Positions 1 to 10,300 of a DNA stretch of 64,000 bases are shown piece after piece (position 1 is the stretch's first letter; each line of letters opens with the position of its first letter). The position numbers and the translations under genes were made by a program. The stretch covers positions 516,100 to 580,099 of the forward strand of contig NZ_VRLS01000012.1 of NCBI RefSeq assembly GCF_008017825.1. The letters are read 5' to 3'. The DNA is from Mesonia sp008017825 (GTDB lineage Bacteria; Bacteroidota; Bacteroidia; Flavobacteriales; Flavobacteriaceae). The notes beneath the pieces were generated by a model, which was not told the origin of the DNA, did not search any database, and was given only the letters and a program-made list of their open reading frames with translations.

Positions 1-614
1 GTTTTCTCTACATACAGGTTATTGGCATAAGCTAATTTTTGCATAGCACTTCCAAAAGGAGTGTCCTTCATATATACCGTTAGCTTTTTATTTTCGATAC
101 CTGGAGAAAACACCAAGTTCTTTCCAGACTCGTTTATTATCTTTTTAAAAACCTCATATAGCTTGTCGTTATTTAGATCTAGGGAAATAAGGTTTTCATT
201 GGGATTATAGGAAATGGGAATAACTCTTTTTTCAGGGATGGGTTCTGGTTCGTAGTATTTCTTTACAGATAATATATTTCCTGTAAAGTCAATTGTTAAG
301 CTGTATTCCTTGCACAAAAAGACCAAAAGGTCGGCAACGGTAACATTGGAAAAATTATTTACAATGTTTATTTGATTGAGTTCGGGGGAAACGTTTATAT
401 TTAAGTTATGAATGTCAGAAATAGCCAATAAGAGATTACTTAAATTTACATTGGTTACATTGATTTCCGTTTTTACATTCTCTGTTAATCCAGGCTCCTC
501 TACTGCCAAAATAGTCAGTTGATTCTGTATACGCTCAATCCTATTAGGTTCTTGAGCGTTTAAGAAAGAGCTATAAATTAAAAATAAAAGAGTATATAGG
601 AGTTTCTTGGACAT
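1..614 (-). CDS. Secretin (GspD/PilQ-like), N-terminal part, cut by window edge
   Basis: The reading frame opens at an ATG at 614 and runs off the left edge. It starts with a signal peptide (MSKKLLYTLLFLIYSSFLNA followed by QEPNR). A short N0/STN-like domain follows, with segments such as LSNLLLAISDIHNLNINVSP and VADLLVFLCKEYSLTIDFTG, the pattern of secretin periplasmic domains. Secretins form the outer-membrane ring of type II secretion and type IV pilus machines. It is the last visible gene of a minus-strand operon with the pseudopilin, prepilin peptidase and GspE genes, starting 10 bp after the gspE stop. The C-terminal pore domain is outside the window, so the call rests on the N-domains and the context. 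Confidence 0.75.
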   Translation of the reverse strand, partial: MSKKLLYTLLFLIYSSFLNAQEPNRIERIQNQLTILAVEEPGLTENVKTEINVTNVNLSNLLLAISDIHNLNINVSPELNQINIVNNFSNVTVADLLVFLCKEYSLTIDFTGNILSVKKYYEPEPIPEKRVIPISYNPNENLISLDLNNDKLYEVFKKIINESGKNLVFSPGIENKKLTVYMKDTPFGSAMQKLAYANNLYVEK

Positions 615-623
615 GGTATATAA

Positions 624-2027
624 TTAATCGGTTAAAAGCGAATATACTTCTTCTATAGAAGTCGTTCCAGATTGTATTAAATGAATAGCATTGCTTTTTA
701 AAGTTTCTATATTATTCTCTTCCAAATAACTATCGATAGATAACTCATTGTCTTTGATATAAGGTATTAATCCCTTTGTAATGGGTACGATCTCATAAAC
801 AGCTTTTCTTCCCTTATACCCCGTATAATAACAACTACTACAACCAATAGCTTTAAAATGGGTATGTAGAGTTTTAGGTATAGAAAAGTTCTCGGGGAAC
901 AGGTTAGGTGAGATTTCTTCTTGTTTCTTACATACCTCACAAAGCTTTCTTACCAAACGTTGTGCAATACTGACATTGAGCGTGCTTGCAATTAAAAAGG
1001 GAGGGATCCCCATATCGATCAATCGGGAAATGGTTGCCCAAGCAGAATTGGTATGAATGGTAGATAGTACCAAATGCCCTGTAAGAGAAGCCCGGATAGC
1101 CATTTGAGCGGTTTTTACATCCCTGATCTCACCGACCATAATGATGTCTGGGTCTTGCCTTAAAAATGTCCGTAGTGCACTGGCAAAATCTAGACCTATG
1201 TTTTCTTTTAATTGAACTTGATTTACTCCTTCTAACGTATACTCTATAGGATCTTCAATAGTTAAAATATTGGAAGATTCATCGTTTAAGACTTTTAATG
1301 TGGCATAGAGAGTAGTGGTTTTTCCAGAGCCAGTAGGTCCAGAAATAAGCACAATGCCATTGGGGTTTTTAATGCTCTCTTTGTAGGTTTTAAGCTCCCT
1401 AGTGTTAAAACCTAAATCTTCAAGATTTAAATGATTGGTTTCCTTGCTTAAAATCCTCAGCACTATTTTTTCACCATAAAGCGTGGGAAGGGAAGAGACC
1501 CTGATGTCAAATTCTTCATTATGAGATTTAAAAGTAATCCTTCCATCTTGCGGAAGTCGCTTCTCGGAAATATCCAGTCCAGCCTTAATTTTAAGTTTGT
1601 TAACGATTATCGGGTATTCTTCAAAAGAAATAGAATAGTATTCTTTTAACTTTCCGTCCAATCGAAAACGAACCCTACAACTTTCTTCATAGGGTTCAAA
1701 ATGGATATCACTGCTACCAATATCTTTTGCGGTAAATAAAAGTTTCTCCAAAAAATCGTTGCTATAATGAAAATCTCGATTTTGGTAGGAGGACTCCCGA
1801 TAGTTCTGAGATAAGTATTTCTGTAAGATTTCCTTTGTGGTCAATTTTAAATCGATGGAAAAACCTAATAAGATTTCCAGCTCTTGTTTTAAATCTTCGG
1901 AATTGTTTTCACCATAAAGCGTTAAAACATTGTCCTTGAAGTCTACAGGTACAATGCGGTAATGATATGCCTGTTTACTGCTGATCTTTTGTAGTAAAGA
2001 AGTTGATATGTTATATTTCTCTTCCAA
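624..2027 (-). CDS. gspE: Type II secretion / type IV pilus assembly ATPase (GspE/PilB family)
   Basis: Cytoplasmic hexameric ATPase that powers pseudopilus assembly. The 467 residues show Walker A GPTGSGKT (about 230-237), an Asp box (LTIEDPIEYT, near 255-264), Walker B IIMVGEIRD (about 295-303) and a His box GHLVLSTIHTN (about 317-327). The zinc-binding CxxC pairs CEVC (363-366) and CSSC (396-399) are those of GspE/PilB rather than retraction ATPases such as PilT. The N1 domain is short (about 90 residues), giving a protein shorter than typical PilB (about 560). It lies between the prepilin peptidase and secretin genes, with 10-bp gaps on both sides, so it is part of one operon. Confidence 0.93.
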   Translation of the reverse strand: MEEKYNISTSLLQKISSKQAYHYRIVPVDFKDNVLTLYGENNSEDLKQELEILLGFSIDLKLTTKEILQKYLSQNYRESSYQNRDFHYSNDFLEKLLFTAKDIGSSDIHFEPYEESCRVRFRLDGKLKEYYSISFEEYPIIVNKLKIKAGLDISEKRLPQDGRITFKSHNEEFDIRVSSLPTLYGEKIVLRILSKETNHLNLEDLGFNTRELKTYKESIKNPNGIVLISGPTGSGKTTTLYATLKVLNDESSNILTIEDPIEYTLEGVNQVQLKENIGLDFASALRTFLRQDPDIIMVGEIRDVKTAQMAIRASLTGHLVLSTIHTNSAWATISRLIDMGIPPFLIASTLNVSIAQRLVRKLCEVCKKQEEISPNLFPENFSIPKTLHTHFKAIGCSSCYYTGYKGRKAVYEIVPITKGLIPYIKDNELSIDSYLEENNIETLKSNAIHLIQSGTTSIEEVYSLLTD

Positions 2028-2037
2028 ATGATCCTAA

Positions 2038-2520
2038 TTAAATTCTATAAAGTGAATCTACTATCCCCATCCAATAGGCAAGATAGGTAGACAGAAAAAA
2101 CAAACTCATGTAGCCTGCTAAGGGAACAGAAGAATGGGATGACTTGTTTTTTAAAATTATGTGTAATGATAAAGAAAAAATCAACGACATCACAAATAAT
2201 ACAATAAAAGAAAATGTGCTAAACGAAAATGTGATAGCAATAAAAAACAGAAGGTCTCCATAACCAAAAACATGGCTGAACTTTTCTTTTAATTTTAATT
2301 TTATATACAAAAGGGTTAGCATGAAAATAAATAATACGAAGAGAATATTGTAGATCAACGTAAGTAGGAAAACTTCTCTCAACACTTCGTTAAAATGCAA
2401 AAAACCTGTAAGAATACCTACTATGGGAAATAGAAACCAATACACTTCCCTATCCTTAAAATCCTGAAGAAAAATATATAGGAGAACAGTAATAAGGATG
2501 AATTTAATGACAATGATCAA
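2038..2520 (-). CDS. Minimal prepilin peptidase (A24 family, GspO/PilD/TadV-like)
   Basis: Inner-membrane aspartyl protease that should cleave the leader of the pseudopilins encoded next to it. The 160 residues form about five hydrophobic segments. The two catalytic aspartates are recognisable: one in QDFKDREVYW (first loop) and one in the GxGD-type motif FGYGDLL. The protein lacks the N-terminal cytosolic methyltransferase domain with its zinc cysteines that full-length PilD/GspO carries, so it is the short form found also in Tad and some Bacteroidota loci. Its start overlaps the end of the pseudopilin gene by 4 bp, showing translational coupling. Confidence 0.8.
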   Translation of the reverse strand: MIIVIKFILITVLLYIFLQDFKDREVYWFLFPIVGILTGFLHFNEVLREVFLLTLIYNILFVLFIFMLTLLYIKLKLKEKFSHVFGYGDLLFFIAITFSFSTFSFIVLFVMSLIFSLSLHIILKNKSSHSSVPLAGYMSLFFLSTYLAYWMGIVDSLYRI

Positions 2521-2918
2521 TCTTTTACCGTTTGTTTTGGGTTTCCGTTTTGATCAATTTCCCAAACGTTAAAAACACCGTCTCCATCAAAATCAGTAAC
2601 GGCAGTAGCTCTAGCTTTAAAAGTGTTGTTGTCCGCTTGAATGATATCATAACTATAATTGGCAGCCCCACCATCTTTCACGGTTTTTGGTGCTTCAAAA
2701 TCCAGTTCGCTCAAGTCAGAGGAGTATTTGGAATACATATACCTGTGAGTGGTTTGTGAGTTATATAAATATTTTAACTGGGTCTGGGCTTCCACGCTTT
2801 TAGCTTTGCTGATTAAAGGCATCAAGTTAGGTAGCGCTAAGAGAAGCAATATCCCGATGATTGCTAAAACAATTAAGATTTCTTGCAGGTTAAATGAAGG
2901 TATTTTTTTCATTTTCAT
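2517..2918 (-). CDS. Major pseudopilin, GspG-like
   Basis: The 133-residue protein starts with a short basic leader (MKMKKIPS) followed by FNLQEILIVLAIIGILLLL, the class III signal of type IV pilin-like proteins with the conserved Glu at +5. A globular C-terminal part of about 95 residues contains an acidic DFDGDGVFNVWEIDQNG stretch that resembles the calcium-binding loop of GspG. The residue before the expected cleavage site is Ser instead of the usual Gly. It is the first gene of the minus-strand operon. Its upstream region is shared with the divergent Rhs fragment. Confidence 0.85.
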   Translation of the reverse strand: MKMKKIPSFNLQEILIVLAIIGILLLLALPNLMPLISKAKSVEAQTQLKYLYNSQTTHRYMYSKYSSDLSELDFEAPKTVKDGGAANYSYDIIQADNNTFKARATAVTDFDGDGVFNVWEIDQNGNPKQTVKD

Positions 2919-2934
2919 CTCATTAAATATTTTG

Positions 2935-2993
2935 TAAATGTAAAAATTTTCTTAAAATTTACTTGTATTAAATGTTAAAAATAGTTTTATTTG
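2935..2993 (+). repeat. 59-bp direct repeat, copy 1 (duplicated promoter region)
   Basis: The stretch is repeated at 3789-3847 with about five mismatches. Each copy lies shortly before the start of an Rhs reading frame (3026 and 3873) and contains TTG followed about 16 bp later by TAGTTTTA, close to the Bacteroidota -33/-7 pattern. This copy also lies in the divergent region before the pseudopilin operon. I infer a duplicated promoter or leader. Confidence 0.8.
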
Positions 2994-3025
2994 GCTTTAT
3001 ATTTTACAGAATCAAATTTGAATCA

Positions 3026-3346
3026 ATGAAAAAAATTTTACTAGCTAATCTCTTTTTTCTTAGTATTTACAGCGTAAGCTTTTGTCAGAATATGGGAAAT
3101 GAAATTCCTGAGATTTTAGATATGAGGCCTCCTTCTCCCAATGCTTATGAGTTGACAAAATACGGGGATATTCCTATAAATGAACATTTAGGAAAAGTTT
3201 CTACATCTGTAGAAGTTCATAATTATAAAGCTGGAATGCTCAACATTCCTATAACTTTAAATTATATTGGAAATGGTGTAAAGGTTGATCAAACCGGTAA
3301 TGTAGTAAACAGGTTCTTTGCTAAAACATTTTGTATTAGTTCTTGA
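3026..3346 (+). pseudogene. Broken Rhs/YD protein gene, N-terminal fragment
   Basis: The frame opens with a signal peptide (MKKILLANLFFLSIYSVSFC) and continues with PPSPNAYELTKYGDIPINEHLGK spread over the first 60 residues. This matches the start of the intact Rhs gene at 3873 (PSPQAAQFTKYGNIEAN, then VPISMDYDGIGVKVNQT versus IPITLNYIGNGVKVDQT). The homology stops at 3295, exactly where the IS1-family left end begins (GGTAATG at 3296). The last 16 residues are read out of the insertion sequence. An upstream ATG at 2972 exists, but the signal peptide begins at 3026. The fragment is a second, earlier copy of the Rhs gene disrupted by transposition. Confidence 0.8.
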
Positions 3347-3777
3347 AAATCAACAAATTAATAAAATGTAACTTCTTATAAAACCCCTTACTTTTGGTGT
3401 TTTGAAACAATAAAAATTCCTTAGAAGTTATAAAATATGATTTCTATATCCCTACGTGTAGTAAACGGGTGCTTGAAAATATTTGCAGTTATGGATTGTA
3501 AAAATTGTAATAGCAGCAACTGTATAAAAAAGGAAAGCGAAATGGTAAATAACGCTATTTTTGTAAAAACTGTAATCTAAGTTTTCAGCTAGATTATAAG
3601 TATAATGCATATAAGTCAGAAACTAATATACTGGAATATTAGAAACACATAGAGATCTAGGGGTTAATTAAAATTTTAACAAAATATGAGTTTCCGTATT
3701 CATATTTTACTTACAAAACTATTAAGTTGAATAATAGAAAAACTTCAATAAGTAACATTTCCAGCAGATTGAAATAA
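3296..3777 (+). mobile_element. Remnant of an IS1-family insertion sequence
   Basis: From 3296 the sequence follows the intact element at 12488 closely for about 325 bp, including the left terminus (GGTAATGTAGTAAAC), the leader and the start of the transposase (MDCKNCNSSNCIK). A one-base loss in the lysine run breaks the frame. After about 3625 the similarity decays. A last trace resembles the NISSKTVLSRILK segment near 3745-3775, but with deletions. There is no right end. This region, together with the pseudogene tail, fills the gap between 3347 and the next gene. Confidence 0.8.
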
Positions 3778-3788
3778 AATTATTTCTT

Positions 3789-3847
3789 TAAATGTAAAAA
3801 TTTTCTTAAAATTCACTTGTGATAAGTGTTAAAATTAGTTTTATTTG
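3789..3847 (+). repeat. 59-bp direct repeat, copy 2 (promoter region of the intact Rhs gene)
   Basis: Second copy of the 2935-2993 repeat (about 54 of 59 positions identical), ending 25 bp before the ATG at 3873. It contains TTG, about 16 bp, then TAGTTTTA, so it probably carries the promoter of the Rhs gene. Confidence 0.75.
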
Positions 3848-3872
3848 AAGAATATTATCTAACATAATCCAA

Positions 3873-6800
3873 ATGAAAAATTTTTTATTTTCACTTCTTT
3901 TCTATAGTATCATTAATATATGTTTTAGTCAAACGAATTCTACTGATTATTTAGAAGAAAATACAGAACCTTCTCCACAAGCCGCACAATTTACTAAATA
4001 CGGTAATATAGAAGCCAACGCCGCCTATGGAAGAGTAAATCATTCAATCCCACTCTACACTTATAAAATGGGGAAAATCCAAGTTCCTATTTCTATGGAT
4101 TATGATGGAATTGGGGTAAAAGTAAACCAAACCAATACTTGGACAGGGGTTAATTGGAAGTTAAATGTGGGTGGAGCCATCACAAGAACCGTTTATGATA
4201 GACCAGATGAGGATGTTTCTCAGCGAATATTTAAAAATGATATTGATAATTTGGTAGATACTTATGAAAGTGACCCTACGATTAACCCTGGAGCTATCAA
4301 TGCTAGCCAATTAGGGAATTATTTATTTTTGGATAATTATGATACGCAACCAGATATTTTTAATTTTTCATTTTTAGGTATTTCGGGTAGTTTTTATTTA
4401 GATCAAGGTTATAACCCAATTTTGATAAATGCCGAAAATGATCTGAAAATTGAAATTGAGGGTGCGGGTGACAATAAATCCAATTTAAACCAATTTAAAA
4501 CATTTAAAATAACAGATGCCAACGGAGTAGAATATTTTTTTGGAGGCGCTGAAACAGAAACAAGTAAGAAAGAAGTGGGTTGGCATAACAATGTTTCTCC
4601 TTTAGCAACAACAGCCTATCATCTATATATGATAAAACATCCTATGGACGGATTGGTTTTATTTGAGTATGATAAAAGTTTAAATTACTTAGCCCATATC
4701 GACTTTTCATCTCAATATGCTCAAGCACTTAATAGCCAAGTAGGAGTAGGTACTTATGATATAGTTCTATCACCCACAGGGCATGTCGGAGGAAATAGAC
4801 CAGATAGAATTATTTCAAATATTTCAGGAGGTAAATACTTAACTAAAATATTTTCCTCAAGCGGAGAAGAGGTTGTTTTCCATTCAGATAACCAAGGATA
4901 TTCTAATAATAAAAATATATCCAATGTTTTAAACTCTATTGAAGTAATTAATACAGGGAACAATCAGAAACTGATGGATATAGATTTTGAATATATTTTC
5001 GATATCGCTGAGGGCGTTCAACAGCGTTTTTTCTTAGAACATATAAAAATAAACGAATGGCTTGATAACAATAGCCCAAATATGGGTAAGGATTATAAGC
5101 AGTATGAATTTGTCTACAATAATCCAGTGGGACTACCAAAGAGATTTTCTTACTCTCAAGATCTATTTGGCTATTATAATGGGGTTGATAATAGTGATAA
5201 AGGAATGTTACCTATTAATGACGATAATACGGTAGGTGTTTATGGTGAAGCCGATAGGAGTTCTGATTTCGGTAAAATGATTTTAGGAAGTTTAAAAAAA
5301 ATCATTTATCCAACTGGTGGATATACTTTATTGGAATATGAACAGCCTCTTAATAAAAAAGTGGAAACTGAACATTATCAACGTACAATCCACAGGAATA
5401 TGGCAGCATTTAATCCACCCAATAAACTAACAACAAACTGTAATTTGGGAGGATTTGAAGATGATGGAACTGGAAATTTAATTTTTAAAACTATACCTAT
5501 CAGTCAAACTATTTCGGTAAATGTAAATGTTGAGTTTTCACAAATGCCCCCTGATAAAGATTGGGTTTATGTTGAGCTGTTTGAAATTTTTCCTAATCAA
5601 AGTCCTGTATCTTTAGAACTTCGAAATTTTAAAAATACTCCAAATGATTGGAATGGCTCTCCCTATGAAATCAACAAGCAATTTGATTTTCAATTACAAG
5701 CTGGTCATGCCTATAGTTTGAGGTTTTACAAAGGGTTTGAAAGTTTAAACACTCCAATGCAAGGCCAACTATTCTTTGATTATAAGGTTGGTGATATTTT
5801 AACCCCTGGTGAAGGCTTAAGGATCAAGCGAATTTCAGATTTTACTTCCAATGCTACCAATGCTCAAAACATCAAGAGGTATTATTATACAGGAAAAGAA
5901 AATGTACGAAAGGATCCTTTGGAGTATGTACCGTACTATCAAGATGCTAGTTTTATAGAAACTACGGATATTTCTGTAGAAAACAACTGTAAACCTCCTG
6001 AGATAATCGGAGCAGCTCTGTGCTGTTATGTGGATCAGAAACAAGGAACGCGTCTAAATATTCACCCTACGAATTACAACGAAAATATTTTAAACTCTTA
6101 TGAGAAAGTCACCATAAGTTATGGAGGAGATGATTTTGAAAATGGCGGTATTGAAAAATGCTTTTATAAAGAAGGGGGAGATATTGTTAATATGTTTAAG
6201 GCTCAAACCGCAGGTGGAGCTGGTAGTCCTGAGAAAATAGAAAAGACTCATTCTAGTGCTACATGGTCAGCAGTTAGTGTACGAAATGGTAAATTACAAC
6301 GAGAAAATTTTATAAGTAATGAAAATAATACACTGCGCTTGGAAAGTCAAAAAATTTATGGCTATCATGTAGTAAATTTAGAAAGTTTAACTGCAGTAGT
6401 AGGTTCATTTGGTCCTTATTGTGGTCCTGGTTATGCAGGTTACCGATATAGTAACTTTAGATTAGGAAGCTATGATATTTTTTCAAAAAAACTATTATTG
6501 GTTTCTAAAAAGATGCAAAAATTTTACCCTGCTATATTATTTAATGAAGATATTGAGGAAAGTAATAAATTAGTAACCAAAACGGAATACGATTACGATT
6601 CTCACGTAGGTCAACCCACAAAGATCACCACCACCACGAGCGATAGTGATGTTGAGAATATCGTGAAAAATCGTTATCCATACGGAGGTCCGACTCAATT
6701 AGATCCTTGTTTGAGTATCCCAGATCAGCAGCACTATCAAGCGCTTTATGATCAGCACCGGATATCGAGCCCCTACCAGACGGAGACCTATGTTAAGGAA

Positions 6801-7325
6801 GGTGGTGTTGAGCGTTTAACTTCTGTCAAACGGGTAATATATGATCTTTACAACTCCACTGGAGGTCCAACCACCTTACCTACCAATGGTATTTTAATGC
6901 CATCGAAAGTACAGACGAGCAAGGTTGGGGAATGTGATTTGGAGGATCGCTTTGAATACTTGGCATACAATGAAGATGGCTACCCAACGCTGTTGAAGAA
7001 TACCAATGGTACACAGACAAAACTTGTCTACAACAACAGGAACCAGATCGAAACATTGGTGGAGAACTTTACATTCGACAATGGTGATCCCGTATATAAT
7101 TTAGGGGATCCTGTTTTGGTACGCTGTGAAAAGCGCAACGCCCAATATCCAGGAGCTCTAATTACAAGCTATAGGTATGATTCCGTTACCCATCAGTTAA
7201 CTTGGGAACAAGACCCCCGTTGCCAGGTAACGGAGTATGAATATGATGATTACCATAGGTTGGAGTATATCAAGGATATGGAAGGGAACATATTGCAGGA
7301 ATATGACTATAATTATAAAAACTAA
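3873..7325 (+). CDS. Secreted Rhs/YD-repeat protein, upstream partner of an Rhs pair
   Basis: The 1150 residues begin with a Sec signal peptide (MKNFLFSLLFYSIINICFSQ) and an N-terminal domain typical of Bacteroidota Rhs-type proteins (PSPQAAQFTKYGNIEAN ... VPISMDYDGIGVKVNQ ... WTGVNWKLNVGG). The last 250 residues contain YD-type repeats (TKTEYDYDSHVGQP, TSYRYDS, TEYEYDDYHRLEYIKDMEGN, QEYDYNYKN). It ends without the hypervariable toxin tip, and the next gene starts 16 bp later, so the two probably act as a pair forming one shell-like assembly. From about 6590 the bases become visibly richer in G and C than the N-terminal half, a mosaic pattern. The role in secretion or cell contact is inferred. 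Confidence 0.8.
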   Translation: MKNFLFSLLFYSIINICFSQTNSTDYLEENTEPSPQAAQFTKYGNIEANAAYGRVNHSIPLYTYKMGKIQVPISMDYDGIGVKVNQTNTWTGVNWKLNVGGAITRTVYDRPDEDVSQRIFKNDIDNLVDTYESDPTINPGAINASQLGNYLFLDNYDTQPDIFNFSFLGISGSFYLDQGYNPILINAENDLKIEIEGAGDNKSNLNQFKTFKITDANGVEYFFGGAETETSKKEVGWHNNVSPLATTAYHLYMIKHPMDGLVLFEYDKSLNYLAHIDFSSQYAQALNSQVGVGTYDIVLSPTGHVGGNRPDRIISNISGGKYLTKIFSSSGEEVVFHSDNQGYSNNKNISNVLNSIEVINTGNNQKLMDIDFEYIFDIAEGVQQRFFLEHIKINEWLDNNSPNMGKDYKQYEFVYNNPVGLPKRFSYSQDLFGYYNGVDNSDKGMLPINDDNTVGVYGEADRSSDFGKMILGSLKKIIYPTGGYTLLEYEQPLNKKVETEHYQRTIHRNMAAFNPPNKLTTNCNLGGFEDDGTGNLIFKTIPISQTISVNVNVEFSQMPPDKDWVYVELFEIFPNQSPVSLELRNFKNTPNDWNGSPYEINKQFDFQLQAGHAYSLRFYKGFESLNTPMQGQLFFDYKVGDILTPGEGLRIKRISDFTSNATNAQNIKRYYYTGKENVRKDPLEYVPYYQDASFIETTDISVENNCKPPEIIGAALCCYVDQKQGTRLNIHPTNYNENILNSYEKVTISYGGDDFENGGIEKCFYKEGGDIVNMFKAQTAGGAGSPEKIEKTHSSATWSAVSVRNGKLQRENFISNENNTLRLESQKIYGYHVVNLESLTAVVGSFGPYCGPGYAGYRYSNFRLGSYDIFSKKLLLVSKKMQKFYPAILFNEDIEESNKLVTKTEYDYDSHVGQPTKITTTTSDSDVENIVKNRYPYGGPTQLDPCLSIPDQQHYQALYDQHRISSPYQTETYVKEGGVERLTSVKRVIYDLYNSTGGPTTLPTNGILMPSKVQTSKVGECDLEDRFEYLAYNEDGYPTLLKNTNGTQTKLVYNNRNQIETLVENFTFDNGDPVYNLGDPVLVRCEKRNAQYPGALITSYRYDSVTHQLTWEQDPRCQVTEYEYDDYHRLEYIKDMEGNILQEYDYNYKN

Positions 7326-7341
7326 CCAGAAAAAACCAAAG

Positions 7342-10300
7342 ATGAAAAAACTATTTACACTAGCCATAATCTCTTTTCTGGGGTATAGTATTTACGGTCA
7401 GAGCACAGATGAAAATTACTTTAAAACTACCGCTTATAAAGCAGAGAGCACTCTAGGTCCTGTAAGTGATGATGATAAACTAGAGTCGGTGACCTATTAC
7501 GACGGATTAGGGAGACCTAAACAGAGCGTAGTAAGAGGAGGGGAAAACGGAGATAAAGAGATCGTGACTCCATTTGTATATGATGATATGGGTAGGCATG
7601 CAAAAGAATACCTTCCCTATGCTAAAAATGTTACTCCAGGAGCAGAACTAGAATATACCTCTAATTCCAACGTTATCAATAATCTAACGACCTATTACAC
7701 CAATACCTATCCAGCGGATATAGATCCAAATAACCGTAATCCTTATAGTGAAAAAGTTTTTGAACCTTCGCCTTTAAACCGAGTATTGGAACAAGGAGCA
7801 CCAGGGGAGAGCTGGGCAGTAGACCCCTCGACAGATAATGATCACACCATTAAATTTGATCAGTTGACAAATGATGCTTTAGAGGTAAGGTATCACCGAG
7901 TTGTATTTCAAGACGCTTCCGATACTGAAAAACCCACTTTGGTAACCCAAGGATATTATGCAGAAGGGCAATTATACAAGCAAGTGACCAAAGATGAAAA
8001 CTGGAAACCTGTCCAAGCTAACCCTAAAGCTCATACTACAGAAGAATTTACCAATAAACAAGGACAGGTAATTTTAAAAAGAACCTATGATAAAAGAACA
8101 AAACTTGATACTTACTATATATATGATCAATATGGTAACTTAACCTATGTTCTCCCTCCAGGAACGATAACAGAGTCATTTAGTGAGCCGATTGGTTTTG
8201 GGTTTACCCAAAATTATCCTTGGACACAATTGGTCATGGTGGATAATGAATTTGCAGATTCCTATAACGAAAGGCTTAGCGAATATGACAATGAGGCTAT
8301 ACTCAATGCAGACGTTGAAAACGAATATGGAGGACAAGGGGGGTTTAACATAAGTACTTCTGCCAACGGGGAAGAGTTAAGTCTTGGGATTAGTTTTACT
8401 GCCAATACTGCTTTTGAACTTAGAAATGGTAGTTTATATTCTTTAGAGGAGATAGGTTTTTTTGAAGATACAGAACTAGGAAGGGTTTCGGGCCAAGAGT
8501 ATGAATATGTTTTTTTTATAGCTGACAATCAAATAATTATAGAAGGTTACGGAGAAGTGGCAAGTATTAATAAAACTTTGCAAAGCGATGAAATATTAAC
8601 CTATAACAGAAACTACCCTTGGACGGATTACTTAGAAGTTTCTCTTGAAATAATAGACCAGTATGAATCAGGACTTGAGGGTTATTCCAATGCGGATATT
8701 TTAACTGCAAATATAGAGAATGATTATGATGGTTACGGCGGTTTGAATATATCTGTGGATGAGAACGACAATGTTACCGTTAACATCAATCATAGTTTGA
8801 ATACTACGCTCAATTTGAAAGAAGGTGTGGTCATTTCTCTAGAAATGGAACGAAGACTAGCTGACAGACTTTTGGGGGTTTTATCAGGCAATGGCTATGA
8901 ATATCAGATGTCTATTCAAAACAACAATTTATATATAGAAGGCGGAGGGGAGCTCTCTAATGCCAACGGCTTTTATACGGGTTTTGCCCCTGCACAAACC
9001 AATTTTAGTACCCCTGTTTTAGAAGGGCTTTGTTATATCTATCATTATGACGATAGAAACCGATTAGTTGAAAAAAAGATACCGGGCAAGGGCTGGGAGT
9101 ATATTATTTATGACGATCAGAATATGCCGGTACTCACCCAAGATGCAAAATTGAGGGAAGACAATAATTGGCTGTTTACCAAATATGATAAACTGGGCAG
9201 GGTAGCCTATACAGGACTCCACCATTATGAGCCTAATTCTACGGCAAATGATAACGATGCCCGGGTAGAACTTCAGTCCATTATAGATAGCTATCCTTCG
9301 TCTAGTAGGGAAGAAAGGGTTGATGTGGTTAGTAATGACCCTGGCAAACATTATGGGGGAATGGGATACTGCTCTGATCCTCAGAATAGAGTAAAGACTT
9401 ACTATACGAATCAGTACTATCCAAATTCGGGTCAAGATATAGTAGGGGAATCCAATATGACACTGTACAGGGTCAATTACTATGAGTATAACCCTGATGA
9501 TTTAATACAGAAGTTCAGTTATCCTATTCCCTCTCAGGTATTTAATCAAAGTGTGACCGAAAGGACCCAAGGGCTTTTAATGGGTAACATTACCAGAGTG
9601 CTGAGTGAAGATTGTGCCCAAAAATTGATTTATACCATTTATGGATATGACGAAAAGGGAAGAATGATCTATCAGGCAATCAAAAATGAATATTTGAATA
9701 CTGAAGATGTAACAAAGTATCAGCTTGATTTTATGGGGAATATAACCTTTACCACAAGTACTCATATGAAAACAGGCAAAGAACCTTTGGTTGTATCGGA
9801 AGAGTTTGAGTATGATTATGAAGGCAAGTTGATAAGGCAAAACGAGAATATACGAATAACACCGCCAGGCTCACAACTTCCCACCTATAACCATACCGAG
9901 GGCATTGTCAAGAATTTTTATAGCGACCTTGGGCAACTGGAAACCAAAATGTTGGATGTAGAGCCATATAATTCTGTAAGCTTATTATCCCCTGCATTAC
10001 AGAAGGTAGGCTACGGTTATAACATTCGTGGATGGCTAAAAACAATTAACAACATAAGTGACCTGAACCATAACACTGCTCTGTTTGCATTTAACATTAA
10101 CTATGACCAGCCAGAGCTTACTGGTGGTGTTCCATTGTATAACGGGAACATAAGCGAGACCCACTGGAAGACCAAGCAAGGGTTGCAGAACAAACGTTCC
10201 TATGTTTACACTTACGATGCGCTGAATAGGTTAAAGTCCGCAGGATATACCGGAGGCTCTTTCCAAAACAGTTTTTACAGTTGGGCAGAGAATTACAGTG

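Noticed and set aside
7237..7341. Longer start for the second Rhs gene
   Set aside because: The extension lies inside the preceding Rhs gene in another frame; the ATG at 7342 directly opens a signal peptide.
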